DNA of 64,000 nucleotides from Flaccisagitta enflata (Eukaryota > Chaetognatha > Sagittoidea > Aphragmophora). The stretch is taken from the NCBI GenBank assembly GCA_965153355.1, contig OZ231126.1, positions 109,430,001 through 109,494,000 of the forward strand, read 5' to 3'. Below, in pieces: positions 41,608-50,482 of this stretch (position 1 is the stretch's first letter; every line of letters starts with the position of its first letter). The position numbers were made by a program, and so were the translations under genes. The notes under the pieces are model-generated. The model saw nothing but the letters and a program-made list of their open reading frames with translations, did no database searches and was not told the origin of the DNA.

Positions 41608-41660
41608 AAATTCATTCATTCATTCATTCATTCATTCATTCATTCATTCATTCATTCATC
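41608..41660. repeat. (ATTC)n 3' tail of the CR1-like element
   Basis: About 13 ATTC units directly follow the RT untranslated region and mark the insertion's 3' edge. Confidence 0.85.
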
Positions 41661-42041
41661 AAGGAAGTTGAGTCTTTGATTCAATTCCTGAGAAGAGGAG
41701 TGGAAAATGATGTCTCATTGATGACTCCTTTTCAATCTATGGCATCGAACTTTCATTCTTTGTCAAACACTTTGACAGGAGAACCTTTGCAAGAAAGAAA
41801 ACAGTTGTTTCAATCACCTAAAAATAAGTCCAGTCCCAAAGCAAGTGACTCACCTATAAAAACGTCAGGTAGAGCAGACGCTTCAAAATCCGCTTCAGCC
41901 AAAGTTCAACGAACGCCTCTAGGCAAGGTTCAACGTTCTCCTTGGAGCCCTAAGCGGTCTCCAGTTGTTTTGCAAGTTCTAAATGACCTACCAGCTCAAG
42001 ATGCCAAAGAAAAAGGCAAGCACTATTGGGTTGCATGGTGA
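41661..42041 (+). pseudogene. Polinton hypothetical protein, 5' part cut off by the CR1 insertion
   Basis: The reading frame is open from the edge of the (ATTC)n tail: KEVESLIQFLRRGVENDVSL, MTPFQSMASNFHSLSNTLTG, then a basic S/K/P-rich linker with two near-repeats (KVQRTPLGKVQRSPWSPKRS). It stops at 42041, overlapping the integrase start (ATG 42001). The family is unnamed. The N-terminus was probably removed or displaced by the retrotransposon. A DNA- or RNA-binding role for the basic tail is a guess. Confidence 0.5.
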
Positions 42042-43126
42042 AGAAGTTTTAAAAAGATTGTATTATGGTCCTGATGAGGCTTCCAGTTTTTCAAGTACAA
42101 ATCGCCTTTTTGAAGCTGCGAAGAAAGAGATACCTGACCTCTCTTTCAAAAGTGTAAGGGAATGGCCATCTAAGCAAGTAGCTTACACTCGTCACAAGAA
42201 GCCAAAACTTACCTTCTCTAGACGAAAAGTTTTATCTTTGCGAATTGATGAGACTTGGGCAGCAGATTTGATTAGGCAGACTCTTTGGTCAATTTCAACT
42301 CACAATATCAGTATATTCTCACTGTCGTCGAAAGTTGAAGCACAAGTCTACTACAGAAATGGACGCTGCTATTATAGAAGAAAATGGAGGAAGAAGCCCG
42401 TATAAGCTGTGGAGTGACGATGGCCAGGAATTTTTGAGTCTTAAGGATCTTTATGAGGATATGGAAATTGAGCGATACTCAACACGCTCGCCAATCAAAT
42501 CGGCTTACGCAGAGAGAATGAACCGATCCATTGAGGACCTACTCTACAAGAATATGACAGCAAGGAATACAGCTAAATGGATTGATTTACTCGATGATGT
42601 GGTCAAGACTTTAAACAATCGTGTCTCCACCGTGTTGCATGGATTAACACCAAATGAAGCCCATCAGAAGGAGAATGAAGAGTTCCTGAGAGGAAAATTT
42701 CTCGAGGATTATGAAAAGCATAAGAAAAAATTTGCAGGTCAAAAACCAAAATTCTCAATTGGCGATACAGTGCGTTTAATCAAGAAAAGGAATTTGTTCT
42801 CCCGCGGCTATGAACCGGCTTATGAGAGAGAATTGAGTGTTATCAAGGATGTGTTGCTGACCTATCCTGTAAGCTATAAAATAGAAGGGAAGCAAAGAGC
42901 TTATTATTCTTCCGAAATGGTCAAGGCCACACCAGTTGAAACGCCTCAAGAAAAAAATTATTCTATTGAAAGAACACGCATTGTGAATGCTAAGAAATTG
43001 AGATCAGGTGCGACAACAGGTGGAGAAAAGCAGTATTTATTAAAGGCAAAAAACGATCCAGATCAATCTTCCTGGATTAGCCAATTTGAATTTGAAAGGC
43101 TCAAAGATGGAGGGTACCTGGAGTGA
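42001..43126 (+). pseudogene. Polinton integrase (retroviral type), frameshifted
   Basis: Polinton integrases insert the element and make 6-bp target duplications. ATG 42001 opens MPKKKASTIGLHGEEVLKRL, then YYGPDEASSFSSTNRLFEAA and the core's first Asp in RIDETWAADL (about 42241-42270). The frame shifts near 42275 and about ten residues of the core are missing. In the second frame WSDDGQEF (second Asp, about 42411) and AYAERMNRSI (catalytic Glu, about 42508) complete the D,D,E set. FSIGDTVRLIKKRNLFSRGY and ELSVIKDVLL form the SH3/chromo-like C-terminus typical of Polintons. The core damage makes it inactive. Confidence 0.88.
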
Positions 43127-44033
43127 ATATGTCGATTTGATTTCTACCTCTTCACTTGATCTTCATCCGGAGAACCATGGAGCAAATTTCACCAATCAAC
43201 TTGTTGCTCCCCAACATCTACCAGAAAATGCCTACTGTTGCTTAGAAGAGATCGAATATACACATTGTTTTTACAATGTAACTTCTCATAAAGCCTCAGT
43301 CACTGTCTTTGATTTACTCATTGAGCACCCAGTTGATTCAGAGCAGAATCCATTTGACTACCCAATTTATGGAGATTTTGTGAAGGCTAATCTTAATGAA
43401 GGTTATTATGACACTGCAGAAAAATTGTGCCAAGCCTTGAATGATTCCCTCAAGAGTTGTGGTGTGAAACAGTTGGAAAATCACAATGTCTTTTCATATG
43501 ATCCCATTTCAATGAAATTCAGCATTGATGTTGAAGGCTTGTGGATAACTCTTTGGCTAAGAGGCGAACTCAGGCGAGAGGCGAGGCGAACTCAGGCATC
43601 ATGGAAGCAATACATTCTATTTGGAAAATCCGAAGAAGCGGAAACATTTGAATATGAAGCTCCTGGAAACGCAAAAGAAGTGAGGCATTTTACCAATCCA
43701 ACGTTTACATGGACTGTTTCTTTGCCAGCTAAGATCAGGTGCAAGCATGTGGCCCAAACCACCATTGTGAACAGCTTTGTTGTTTACGTGGATTGCATCT
43801 CATCGCAAGTGGTTGGCAACAGTTACTCTGACGCTTTGAGAATTATTGCTATAAAAGGCAATGATAAACCAGGAATGAGAATCATTACAGAATTTGACAA
43901 GGTCTACGCTTTAAAAGTGAATAAGAGATACATTTCTTCAATTTCGGTTCAAATCAAGGACATTTATGGTCGGGACATTCAGTTTTTGATGGGAAACGTT
44001 CGTATTAAGCTTCGCTTTACAACGCAAACGTGA
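43086..44033 (+). CDS. Polinton penton-like minor capsid protein
   Basis: The family forms the single-jelly-roll vertex protein of the predicted Polinton virion. The likely start is ATG 43108. The N-terminal block STSSLDLHPENHGANFTNQL and LPENAYCCLEEIEYTHCFYN matches the family's opening beta-strands. The C-terminal VYVDCISSQVVGNSYSDALR, ISVQIKDIYGRDIQFLMG and VRIKLRFT match its end. The frame is intact over 300 residues. A duplicated 'gaggcgaactcaggc' (43561-43600) adds an arginine-rich insert (LRGELRREARRTQ) in the middle that is unlikely to be original. It is followed by the basic protein with a 4-bp overlap. Confidence 0.8.
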   Translation: MNLKGSKMEGTWSEYVDLISTSSLDLHPENHGANFTNQLVAPQHLPENAYCCLEEIEYTHCFYNVTSHKASVTVFDLLIEHPVDSEQNPFDYPIYGDFVKANLNEGYYDTAEKLCQALNDSLKSCGVKQLENHNVFSYDPISMKFSIDVEGLWITLWLRGELRREARRTQASWKQYILFGKSEEAETFEYEAPGNAKEVRHFTNPTFTWTVSLPAKIRCKHVAQTTIVNSFVVYVDCISSQVVGNSYSDALRIIAIKGNDKPGMRIITEFDKVYALKVNKRYISSISVQIKDIYGRDIQFLMGNVRIKLRFTTQT

Positions 44034-44467
44034 AGATTCTACGCTTACCAATGCGTCGCATTCATATGCAGAGAAACTTGAGAGGACATGGATTAGGTGG
44101 TCTTTTTGCAAGACTTGCCATCTTAGTGAAGCCCATTTTAAAAACAGCAGTCCGCTCGGCAAAACCTTATGTCAAACAAACATTGAAACAAATAGGCAAG
44201 CAAGGTGTTCAAGCGGCAAGTTCAACAATCAGTGATGTTGTGGAAGGAGTGCCTTTGAAACAAGCAGCGAAAAGAAATGCAGTGACTAGTTTGCAAAAAG
44301 CGAAACAGATGGTGAAAAAAGGTGCAAAGCGAGCTGCGTCAGCCTCCATCGCCGGTGTTCGAGAAGATATAAAAAGGCGACGACAAACAGGTGGAGCCAA
44401 ACAAAAAACATCTGCACGCAAGCGTTCAATTTCCAAACGCAAACCAAATCTTGGAATTTTTCAATAA
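44030..44467 (+). CDS. Polinton basic minor virion protein (pVI/pX-like)
   Basis: 145 residues, rich in Lys and Arg. GHGLGGLFARLAILVKPILK at residues 19-38 is an amphipathic/glycine segment of the kind seen in Polinton PX/pVI-like proteins. VVEGVPLKQAAKRN is near the middle, and the tail KRRRQTGGAKQKTSARKRS is nuclear/DNA-binding in character. Such proteins are thought to lie inside the capsid and touch DNA or membranes. It overlaps the penton gene by 4 bp and shares its last base with the capsid ORF's first, so the three are tightly packed. Intact. The assignment rests on position and composition. Confidence 0.6.
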   Translation: MKILRLPMRRIHMQRNLRGHGLGGLFARLAILVKPILKTAVRSAKPYVKQTLKQIGKQGVQAASSTISDVVEGVPLKQAAKRNAVTSLQKAKQMVKKGAKRAASASIAGVREDIKRRRQTGGAKQKTSARKRSISKRKPNLGIFQ

Positions 44468-45841
44468 TGAGTGACCGTCTACTGCATGCGGCCGGTGTGG
44501 TGGCCAACGAGTGCATTTCTGGATCCTTGGACCTTTTCACAACGCCATATATGGAAACGGCCATTGACAACTGCTACTACAGTGAGCATCAGCCTAACAA
44601 CGCCATCACAGATTCTTCCAATTCCATTTCCATGATCATTAGTGGAAGTGAAGATCTAACAGATTTGTCTGAATCAGTAGTTCAGCTTTGCTGCAAGATT
44701 ACCAAGGCCAATGGCGATAACATTGATGCATTTGCCGCCCCCGCTGGTGAACCTCTATCGGGAAACTCAGTTGGCTTCATCCAGATGCCATTGACCAGTA
44801 TTTTTTCATCACTGGTGTTCCGACTGAATGATCAACTTCTCTCAGATTCATTTTTGACCTACCCGTACCTGGCCTATTTTCAAACGATTCTGAATTTTTC
44901 GAGAGATGCTCAAAGGAGTCGCTTACAATTATTGGGTTTTTATGAAGATCCAAATCCTAATGTGACTGCAGCTCATGCAGCGGCTTCAAGTTGCGGCTTT
45001 AAAACGCGAGCAAGTCTTACAGCCACAAGTCGAGAGGCTACTTTCATGGGTCCAGTTTTTCATGGTCTGTGGTCCCAAACGCGATACATTTTGCCCCTTG
45101 TTCCTATGTCTCTTGAATGGATCAAGGCGCCAGCCAGTTTTGCTTTAAAAAGCAATAAAGTTGACGCGGACTTTAAATACAAGATCATTTCAATGAAGCT
45201 ATTTTTGAAAAGAATCAAGATCAAATCTAGCTACAAATTAGAGCTTGAAGATCGTCTAGCTAAAGAAAACGCTTTGTATCCACTGCGACAAGCATATTGT
45301 CGACCATTCTTCATCGACGCGAATGAAAAGTGCGCCAGCTTTGAAAATATCTTCAATGCTCAAACGATTCCAGCGTATTGTGCTGTCGCGGTCGTCAGTC
45401 AGACTGCCTATCGCGGATCCTACTCCGAGAGTCCATTCTCTTTCAATCATTACTCATTGTCATCTTTGAAAATCTCCATTGATGGCAATGTGTATCCAAG
45501 TCCGATGCCATTTCAGCCAGATTACAATTCCATTACTGCGCCAAATTGGACGCGCGAGTATTAAGCACTTCAAGACAATCAAATCAAGATTGACGGTGGC
45601 AACTTTATCACCTGAAGCCTTTAAAAATAGTGGTTACGCAATCTACATTTTTCATTTTGGACGTGAGACTTCTATTGCCAACGACCACGTCTCGCCAAAG
45701 CGTTCAGGATCGGCACGTTTAGATGTGAGCTTCTCCTCTGATTCGACAAACCCTGCCTTGGCAATTTTGGTCTACGCAGAATCCGATGAAATTTTGGGCT
45801 TAACGCAAAAGAGAGCCATTGAAAGGGACTACCGTATGTAA
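44467..45841 (+). pseudogene. Polinton major capsid protein (double jelly-roll), frameshifted
   Basis: The hexon-like shell protein of the predicted virion. The first frame (ATG 44467) reads SGSLDLFTTPYMETAIDNCY, LSGNSVGFIQMPLTSIFSSL, YLAYFQTILNFSRDAQRSRL, FHGLWSQTRYILPLVPMSLE, LFLKRIKIKSSYKLELEDRL, and ends at 45564. The family's C-terminus continues in another frame, AFKNSGYAIYIFHFGRETSI then LAILVYAESDEILGL, to 45841. The indel falls near 45555-45575. Combined length of about 450 residues is within the family's range. It is inactive as it stands. Confidence 0.85.
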
Positions 45842-45844
45842 GGA

Positions 45845-46360
45845 TGAATACAAGAGAGATTGATCCGACAATGAGGGTTGATCCCTTAGCTGGAACTTAC
45901 GCCTTACGCCTTACGCCTTACGCCTTACACTGGAACTTATGCCTTGGATCAATTACCGCGGCAATTAATGACAAATAGCTTATACATCATGAATCTGTCA
46001 AAAATAAGTCATGAAGGAAGCCATTGGGTCCAAATCGGGACCATAAATGGATCTAGTTTTTTCGACAGTTTCGGACAACCTCCACCGCAGGAAATTATCA
46101 CTAATTTGCTCTCCGTCGGAGGCGAAATTTTGTGGTCTGACGCAGTGGTCCAGTCGCCCATATCACAATCTTGCGGATACCATGTTCTTCTGGTCTCTTT
46201 TTTACAAGCGTGTGGCTATAGTATGCATGAAATACTATCTCAATTCTACCAAGTAGAGGATCTAGACTATTTAAGGAATGACACATATGCAACGGAAGTC
46301 ATTTCATCTTTGACGGCGCTAGAAGAACGACCTGTGGTTGACTGGAGCAATTTCCATTGA
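45845..46360 (+). pseudogene. Polinton adenain-like cysteine protease, 5' end disrupted
   Basis: This protease processes virion proteins, as adenain does in adenoviruses. From 45944 the frame shows the triad in order: His in GSHWVQIG, Asp in FFDSFGQPPP, and Gln/Cys in SQSCGYHVLL. Upstream, ATG 45845 begins MNTREIDPTMRVDPLAGTYA in another frame. The two are separated by a repeated 'cgccttacgcctta' block and a duplicated 'ctggaactta' (45889-45946). This looks like an expansion that broke the frame near the N-terminus. The catalytic core is intact. Confidence 0.82.
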
Positions 46361-46365
46361 ATAAA

Positions 46366-46728
46366 ATGATATCAGAACAACTGATTCAACAAGAAATGCA
46401 AAATGCCCTCAAGGAAGAAAAGCAAGATAAAAGGAAAAGGAAGCAAAAAGAGGACGCGAGTAAAAAGGCAGAAGGGAAGCGGATCTACCAATCGTCGGAA
46501 GAAGAAGAGAACACGTCGTGCTCAAACGCCGTATCATGTTCGAAAAGTGCTTCGACCAATGACAGAGTTGGAGCTGTACCAATCACGACTGGGGGAGATC
46601 TGTTACTCCACGATTACAAAATACTTCGCCGAAATTACGACATCCTCAAGAAAAAATACTTTCTTGCACGTCAATGTGCAAGAGGGAAAAAACGTAAACT
46701 CCAACGGGAGAAGGAAGAGCAGGAGTAG
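46366..46728 (+). CDS. Polinton basic ORF, unknown
   Basis: ATG lies 5 bp after the protease stop. The product is charged and helical: EQLIQQEMQNALKEEKQDKR, KRKQKEDASKKAEGKRIYQS, ending KKKYFLARQCARGKKRKLQR. A second frame over the same DNA (46403-46804) is also open and arginine-rich. I prefer this one because of its ATG right after the protease, but cannot exclude the other. No domain recognised. A nucleic-acid-binding or scaffold role would be a guess. Confidence 0.4.
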   Translation: MISEQLIQQEMQNALKEEKQDKRKRKQKEDASKKAEGKRIYQSSEEEENTSCSNAVSCSKSASTNDRVGAVPITTGGDLLLHDYKILRRNYDILKKKYFLARQCARGKKRKLQREKEEQE

Positions 46729-46865
46729 GAAGAGGATGAGGAAAAGAAGGAAGAGGAATGGTTCTTCATTCTTGCTCGCCTATAAAACGAAGAATCATCT
46801 TTAGAAAATCACTCATCCATCTGACATTGTTCAAGAAACATCTTGGGAAGAAACTCTGCGGAAAA

Positions 46866-47456
46866 ATGGCAACCAAGACCTTCACTCTCTCTGCCTATAC
46901 CACTTTGGAAGTGGCGGCTTGTATAGATTCACCACAATGCTTGGTCAAAATCAACAAAAAAGTCTTTGATCGGGATCCCATCGTCGTCACCCTTACGGTC
47001 GAAGAGTGGAAAAGTTTGGCCAGTAATCTTCCAAGTTTACAAGCCACCGGGAAAATGATCTGGGACGAGATTCAAGCTGGAGCACCAATCACCTTCCGTC
47101 AAAATCAAAAAACTTTGTCTGATCGATTCATGGTCACCCATAACGCCTACACAGCTCCAAACAACAGCACCTACGTTTCAACGGGCATTCGTCAATTCTA
47201 TCTGAATCCAACTGGAGAAATGCGCCCCAAAAAGGAGGGAGGTGTCAACCTTTCCTATGAAGAGCTCACCGCCCTTCATCTTTGCATGGACGGCATCAAC
47301 GACACCATCGCAACAGCTCTGTCCAATTTGAAGATTGTGCCGCTGTTCAGCATTAAAGATGTCATTGCAGTCAACAAAATTGTTGAAGACTTCTACAGCA
47401 TGGGACATGGAAAATGTCGAATTATTCTGGAGAAGCCATGTGTGCAATCAGAGTAG
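46866..47456 (+). CDS. Polinton ORF with a PC4/p15-like domain
   Basis: ATG 46866 begins MATKTFTLSAYTTLEVAACI. The C-terminal half reads RQFYLNPTGEMRPKKEGGVN then LSYEELTALHLCMDGINDTI. The order I.(E/Q)(F/Y)Y....GEM.P...G..L....W/L..L......I is that of the transcriptional coactivator PC4/Sub1 single-stranded-DNA-binding domain. The N-terminal half may be a second, more divergent copy (LTVEEWKSLASNLPSL). Intact. It is the last plus-strand gene of the Polinton. A role in late transcription or ssDNA handling is inference. Confidence 0.55.
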   Translation: MATKTFTLSAYTTLEVAACIDSPQCLVKINKKVFDRDPIVVTLTVEEWKSLASNLPSLQATGKMIWDEIQAGAPITFRQNQKTLSDRFMVTHNAYTAPNNSTYVSTGIRQFYLNPTGEMRPKKEGGVNLSYEELTALHLCMDGINDTIATALSNLKIVPLFSIKDVIAVNKIVEDFYSMGHGKCRIILEKPCVQSE

Positions 47457-47578
47457 AGATTTGCTGTGTTTTTGTGTAACTGCCTTTTCATTATTGCTAA
47501 ACCTAGAGTAAGGACAAGAGCCTTAGGGGCTTGTACTGGTGTTTAATCCGGATAAGATCCAGACCCTTCACAACTGTC
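47457..47578. other. Short spacer after the PC4-like gene
   Basis: No gene. Unique sequence up to the minisatellite element. Confidence 0.5.
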
Positions 47579-48313
47579 CTTTTTGGGCAGCGGCCCCGAA
47601 GGGGCCGATGACCTATGCTTTCACACATGGGGAAATTTCTCCTCCTTCTTCTCCTCCAGCGTACCCCCCCTAGCATCAGGCCTCAGAGCCCAAACCCTAG
47701 CCTCGAGGCCCAAATCCTAGCCTTGAGGCTCAAATCCCAGCCTCGCGACTAAAATCCAAGCCTCAAGGCCCAAATCCCAGCCTCGAGGCTCAAATCTCAG
47801 CCATGCGGCTTAAATCCCAGCCACAAGGCTCAAATCCCAGCCACGAGGCTCAAATCCCAGCCACAAGGCTCAAATCCCAGCCACAAGGCTCAAATCCCAG
47901 CCTCGAGGCTCAAATCCCAGCCACGAGGCTCAAATTCCACTCTCGAGGCCCAAATCCTAGTCTCGAGGCCCAAATCCTAGTCTCAAGGCTCAAATCCTAG
48001 TCTTGAGGCTTAAATCCCAGCCTCAAAGCTCAAATCCCAGCCTCAAAGCTCAAATCTCAGCCTCAAAGCACAAATCCCAGCCTCCAGGCTCAAATCCCAG
48101 CCTCCAGGCTCAAATCCCAACCTGCAGGCCCTAATCCCAACCTCCAGGCCCTAATCCCAGCCTTCAGGCTCTAATTTCAGCCTTGGGGCTCAAATGAAAT
48201 CAGCATAGGTCATCGGCCCCTTCGGGGCCGCTGCCCCACTTACCACCTCACACCCATATAGACTCACATAGGGGCGATGGGTACCGCTGACCATCTAACG
48301 CTTTCGCGACTAT
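47579..48313 (+). mobile_element. GGGCAGCGGCCCC-family element, copy C (best preserved)
   Basis: A 34-bp segment at 47585-47618 is the exact reverse complement of 48203-48236. Each contains its own mini-hairpin GGCCCCGAAGGGGCC. Between them lie about 25 units of ~20 bp ('ctcaaatcccagccacgagg'). A ~77-bp outer tail (48237-48313) ends 'gcgactatt'. It separates Polinton plus-strand genes from the polymerase and is non-coding. Confidence 0.85.
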
Positions 48314-48661
48314 TTTATTTTTAATAAAACAAGAAAGAGTTATAAATAACTTTACGACTATTTATTGCTAATACAATCAAAGTGGAGTTAGCGATCAAAA
48401 GAACAATAGCTAGTTTCACATCAAAACATTGAATCTTGGAACAAAGGCACATTGGCGATAAACAAAATAACTAAGAACGTACTGAAGACAAGTAAACGCA
48501 GTTTTATGACAAGAGCGGAAGAAATGATTTAAGAAGTTTTACGAGCGAGAGGATGCCCATACGGCACCAATTTTTGATGCGAAATCCAGAAACGCTTGTC
48601 TTCAAAAAGACTAAGCGAGGTTTTTGTGATGCACTGTATGTAAATATGATGATCCTTGCTG
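48314..48661. other. Spacer 3' of the polymerase gene
   Basis: AT-rich, with no gene. It may include the polymerase 3' UTR (minus strand). Confidence 0.45.
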
Positions 48662-50366
48662 CTAATGACGTTCATGTCGTTGAGGCAGAGTCTTGTGCAG
48701 CGTTCGTTCGTAGTCTTCGAAGGAGATTTCGTTCTTCGTCACGGATTTGCCGATTCCTTTGAGAGCCCGTTTGCTTTCACCGTTATTGAGATGGTAGGCG
48801 TAAGATTTGGGCTTAAAGCAGATGACGAGTTCCAGGTTGTCATTTCCGCATTCATCCTGAGTGAGAAAAGAGGAATGATTAAATCTTTGCCGATATGCTT
48901 CCCATCTCACTTTGCAATCAAAGGAAGTCCCACCTTGAGAAAGCCAAGAACACCGGTGTTTTTTTTCTGCATTTGACGCAGTTCTTCTTCACGGTCGCGG
49001 TTGTGCGTGAAGATGGGATGGTCGACGGTGTACGCCGAAAAGTCCAGGATGGGCGCCAAGTCCGCCAAGTCCCGGTAGGGATCGCGGCTATTGTCCATGT
49101 ACTCCACGGAGAAGATGAAGCTGTCTGTAGGAGAAAAGCGAATAGAATTAGCGTGTAGATTTTTCTACCTTAGCAAAATATGATATGATATGATAATTGG
49201 GTATTTCAAGTATCACGGCACCTGTGTTGGTCATCTGGAGCGTGAGGTTGGAGCCCTCTCAATCAAATTGAGGCTTGATGTGACAGTAAAAATGTCTCAT
49301 CATGAGTAGCTTGCTCAAATCGAGTACACAGGCCCCGAGGAAGATTGGCTTGTTGAGAACTGCTATCTTTTTGCGACAGCGAACAAGCGCCGTGTTGGGC
49401 GAGAGGATGGTCGAAGATACGTAGTTGATGCGGCTAACTCTTTGCTCGAAAATACGTGCACTGCGGACCACGTGGATGTCCTCGCGTTTTCGCAAGTCTT
49501 CAGATAATTTTCCAAAGTACCTATAGGAGAGAAAGGAAATGTTAAATGATTTGCATATCAGTCAGAGTTGAGTCATCACTTAAAATACTTACAAGTTATT
49601 CAGCAATTTCCAGAAGTCTCTTTCGGAACTGTTTGTCGCCAGTTTGCGTCGATCGTTGTTGTGCTTGATGTATTCCCCCAACCACGGTTTTTGACGAAAT
49701 TTGACAGCCAAGTGGATTTCGACGAGTTCCACGCCAAGAGCGAGAACCTCTTTGAGGTTCTCATAGTGAATTTTATACTTCTTCTTGACGTTAAGGTCTG
49801 TGATAAGTTTTGATGTCGGTGGCGTTTTGTAGCCGTACAGGTTTCTGAGTTCCGCAGTTTTTGCGCTGTACTCTTCTGGCTGGACAACTCGCCTTTCACT
49901 GTGAAAAAAAGAAAGGGGGCTTTGTAAGTTTTGACTTTGACATTTAACACTGCCAAACCCTCAATACTGAATTACCTCAAGGGTGGATATTCGCGGAAGT
50001 AATCCATTTTGTCCTCTGGAAAACGTAATGTTACTTCCAAAGCATATCCAACATCTGCATCCTCAGTGATATGGCATCCTTTGTTCTCGGAGAACTCTGT
50101 CCATAGCGATTGAAGCTCTTCTTTAGAGCAGAAGGCGATATCGCGATAAGGCAGGTAGCGAGACATGGCCCAACCATCTGAAGTAGAAAAGTGTTAGTCC
50201 AGGATAAAAAGTATCAAGTCATGACGACGACAACAGTAGCAACTATACTTACAAAGGTTGTTTGCGTCTTTGTAATAATTTTTCCGTCGATTCTGCGATG
50301 GATTGTAGTTGGCGTCCTTGGGCATGTTGCTCACGGCCTCGCGATTTTCAACAAAGCATATCCCAC
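48662..50366 (-). pseudogene. Polinton protein-primed DNA polymerase B, C-terminal half, five introns
   Basis: This enzyme replicates Polinton DNA from a terminal protein. Six exons with GT-AG borders and consistent phases are seen: 50253-50366, 49976-50177, 49593-49898, 49222-49520, 48934-49124 and 48662-48856. Introns are 72-97 bp. Motifs in order are GGICFVENREA and YKDANNLYGWAMSRYLP (motif A), VGYALEVTLRFPED, KYKIHYENLKEVLALGVELV, FWKLLNNLYFGKL (motif B), AVLNKPIFLGACVLDLSKL, NTDSF (motif C) and KPKSYAYHLNNGESKRALKG. Motif C has Asn where the first catalytic Asp is expected, and a TGA lies at 49259-49261. The N-terminal exonuclease/terminal-protein part is missing upstream of 50366, where a repeat end abuts. 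Most likely inactive. Confidence 0.82.
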
Positions 50367-50369
50367 CTG

Positions 50370-50482
50370 AAATAGTCGCAAAAGCGTTAGATGGTCAGCA
50401 GTACCCGTTGCCCCTATGTGAGTGTATGTGTGTGTGGCGGTTAGTGGGGCAGCGGCCCCAAAGGGGCCAATGACCTATGCTG
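50370..50482 (-). repeat. GGGCAGCGGCCCC-family solo end (copy D)
   Basis: Only the outer tail ('aatagtcgcaaaagcgttag' as read on plus) and one inverted end (50449-50481) are present. The minisatellite and second end are absent. It lies 3 bp from the first recognisable polymerase exon. Confidence 0.75.

Larger units (their letters stand above)
37750..41660 (+). mobile_element. CR1-like non-LTR retrotransposon inserted in the Polinton
   Basis: One element of about 3.9 kb has a PHD finger, EEP endonuclease and reverse transcriptase in order and ends in an (ATTC)n tail at 41608-41659, as in CR1/L2-group elements. It separates Polinton coding sequence on both sides (37734 and about 41661). At least one nonsense codon and two frameshifts show it is itself dead. 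The exact 5' end and target duplication were not determined. Confidence 0.8.
35439..50366. mobile_element. Decayed Polinton/Maverick element
   Basis: The hallmark Polinton gene set is present: packaging ATPase, retroviral-type integrase, penton-like and major capsid proteins, adenain-like protease on the plus strand, and protein-primed DNA polymerase B on the minus strand. Polintons are 15-25-kb virus-like transposons, also described as adintoviruses in animals. Several genes carry stops or frameshifts. The copy is split by a CR1-like insertion (37750-41660), a minisatellite element (47579-48313) and a solo repeat end (50370-50482). The terminal inverted repeats and the polymerase N-terminus were not found. 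Boundaries given are those of recognised genes. Confidence 0.85.

Noticed and set aside
46403-46804. Arginine/lysine-rich frame overlapping the ORF after the protease
   Set aside because: It shares most of its DNA with the frame that begins right after the protease stop. Composition alone cannot separate them, and I kept the one with the better start position.
35439-50366. Reading the Polinton as a live, complete virus-like element
   Set aside because: Stops or frameshifts in the ATPase, integrase, capsid, protease and polymerase, a missing polymerase N-terminus and unseen terminal repeats point to a fossil copy.
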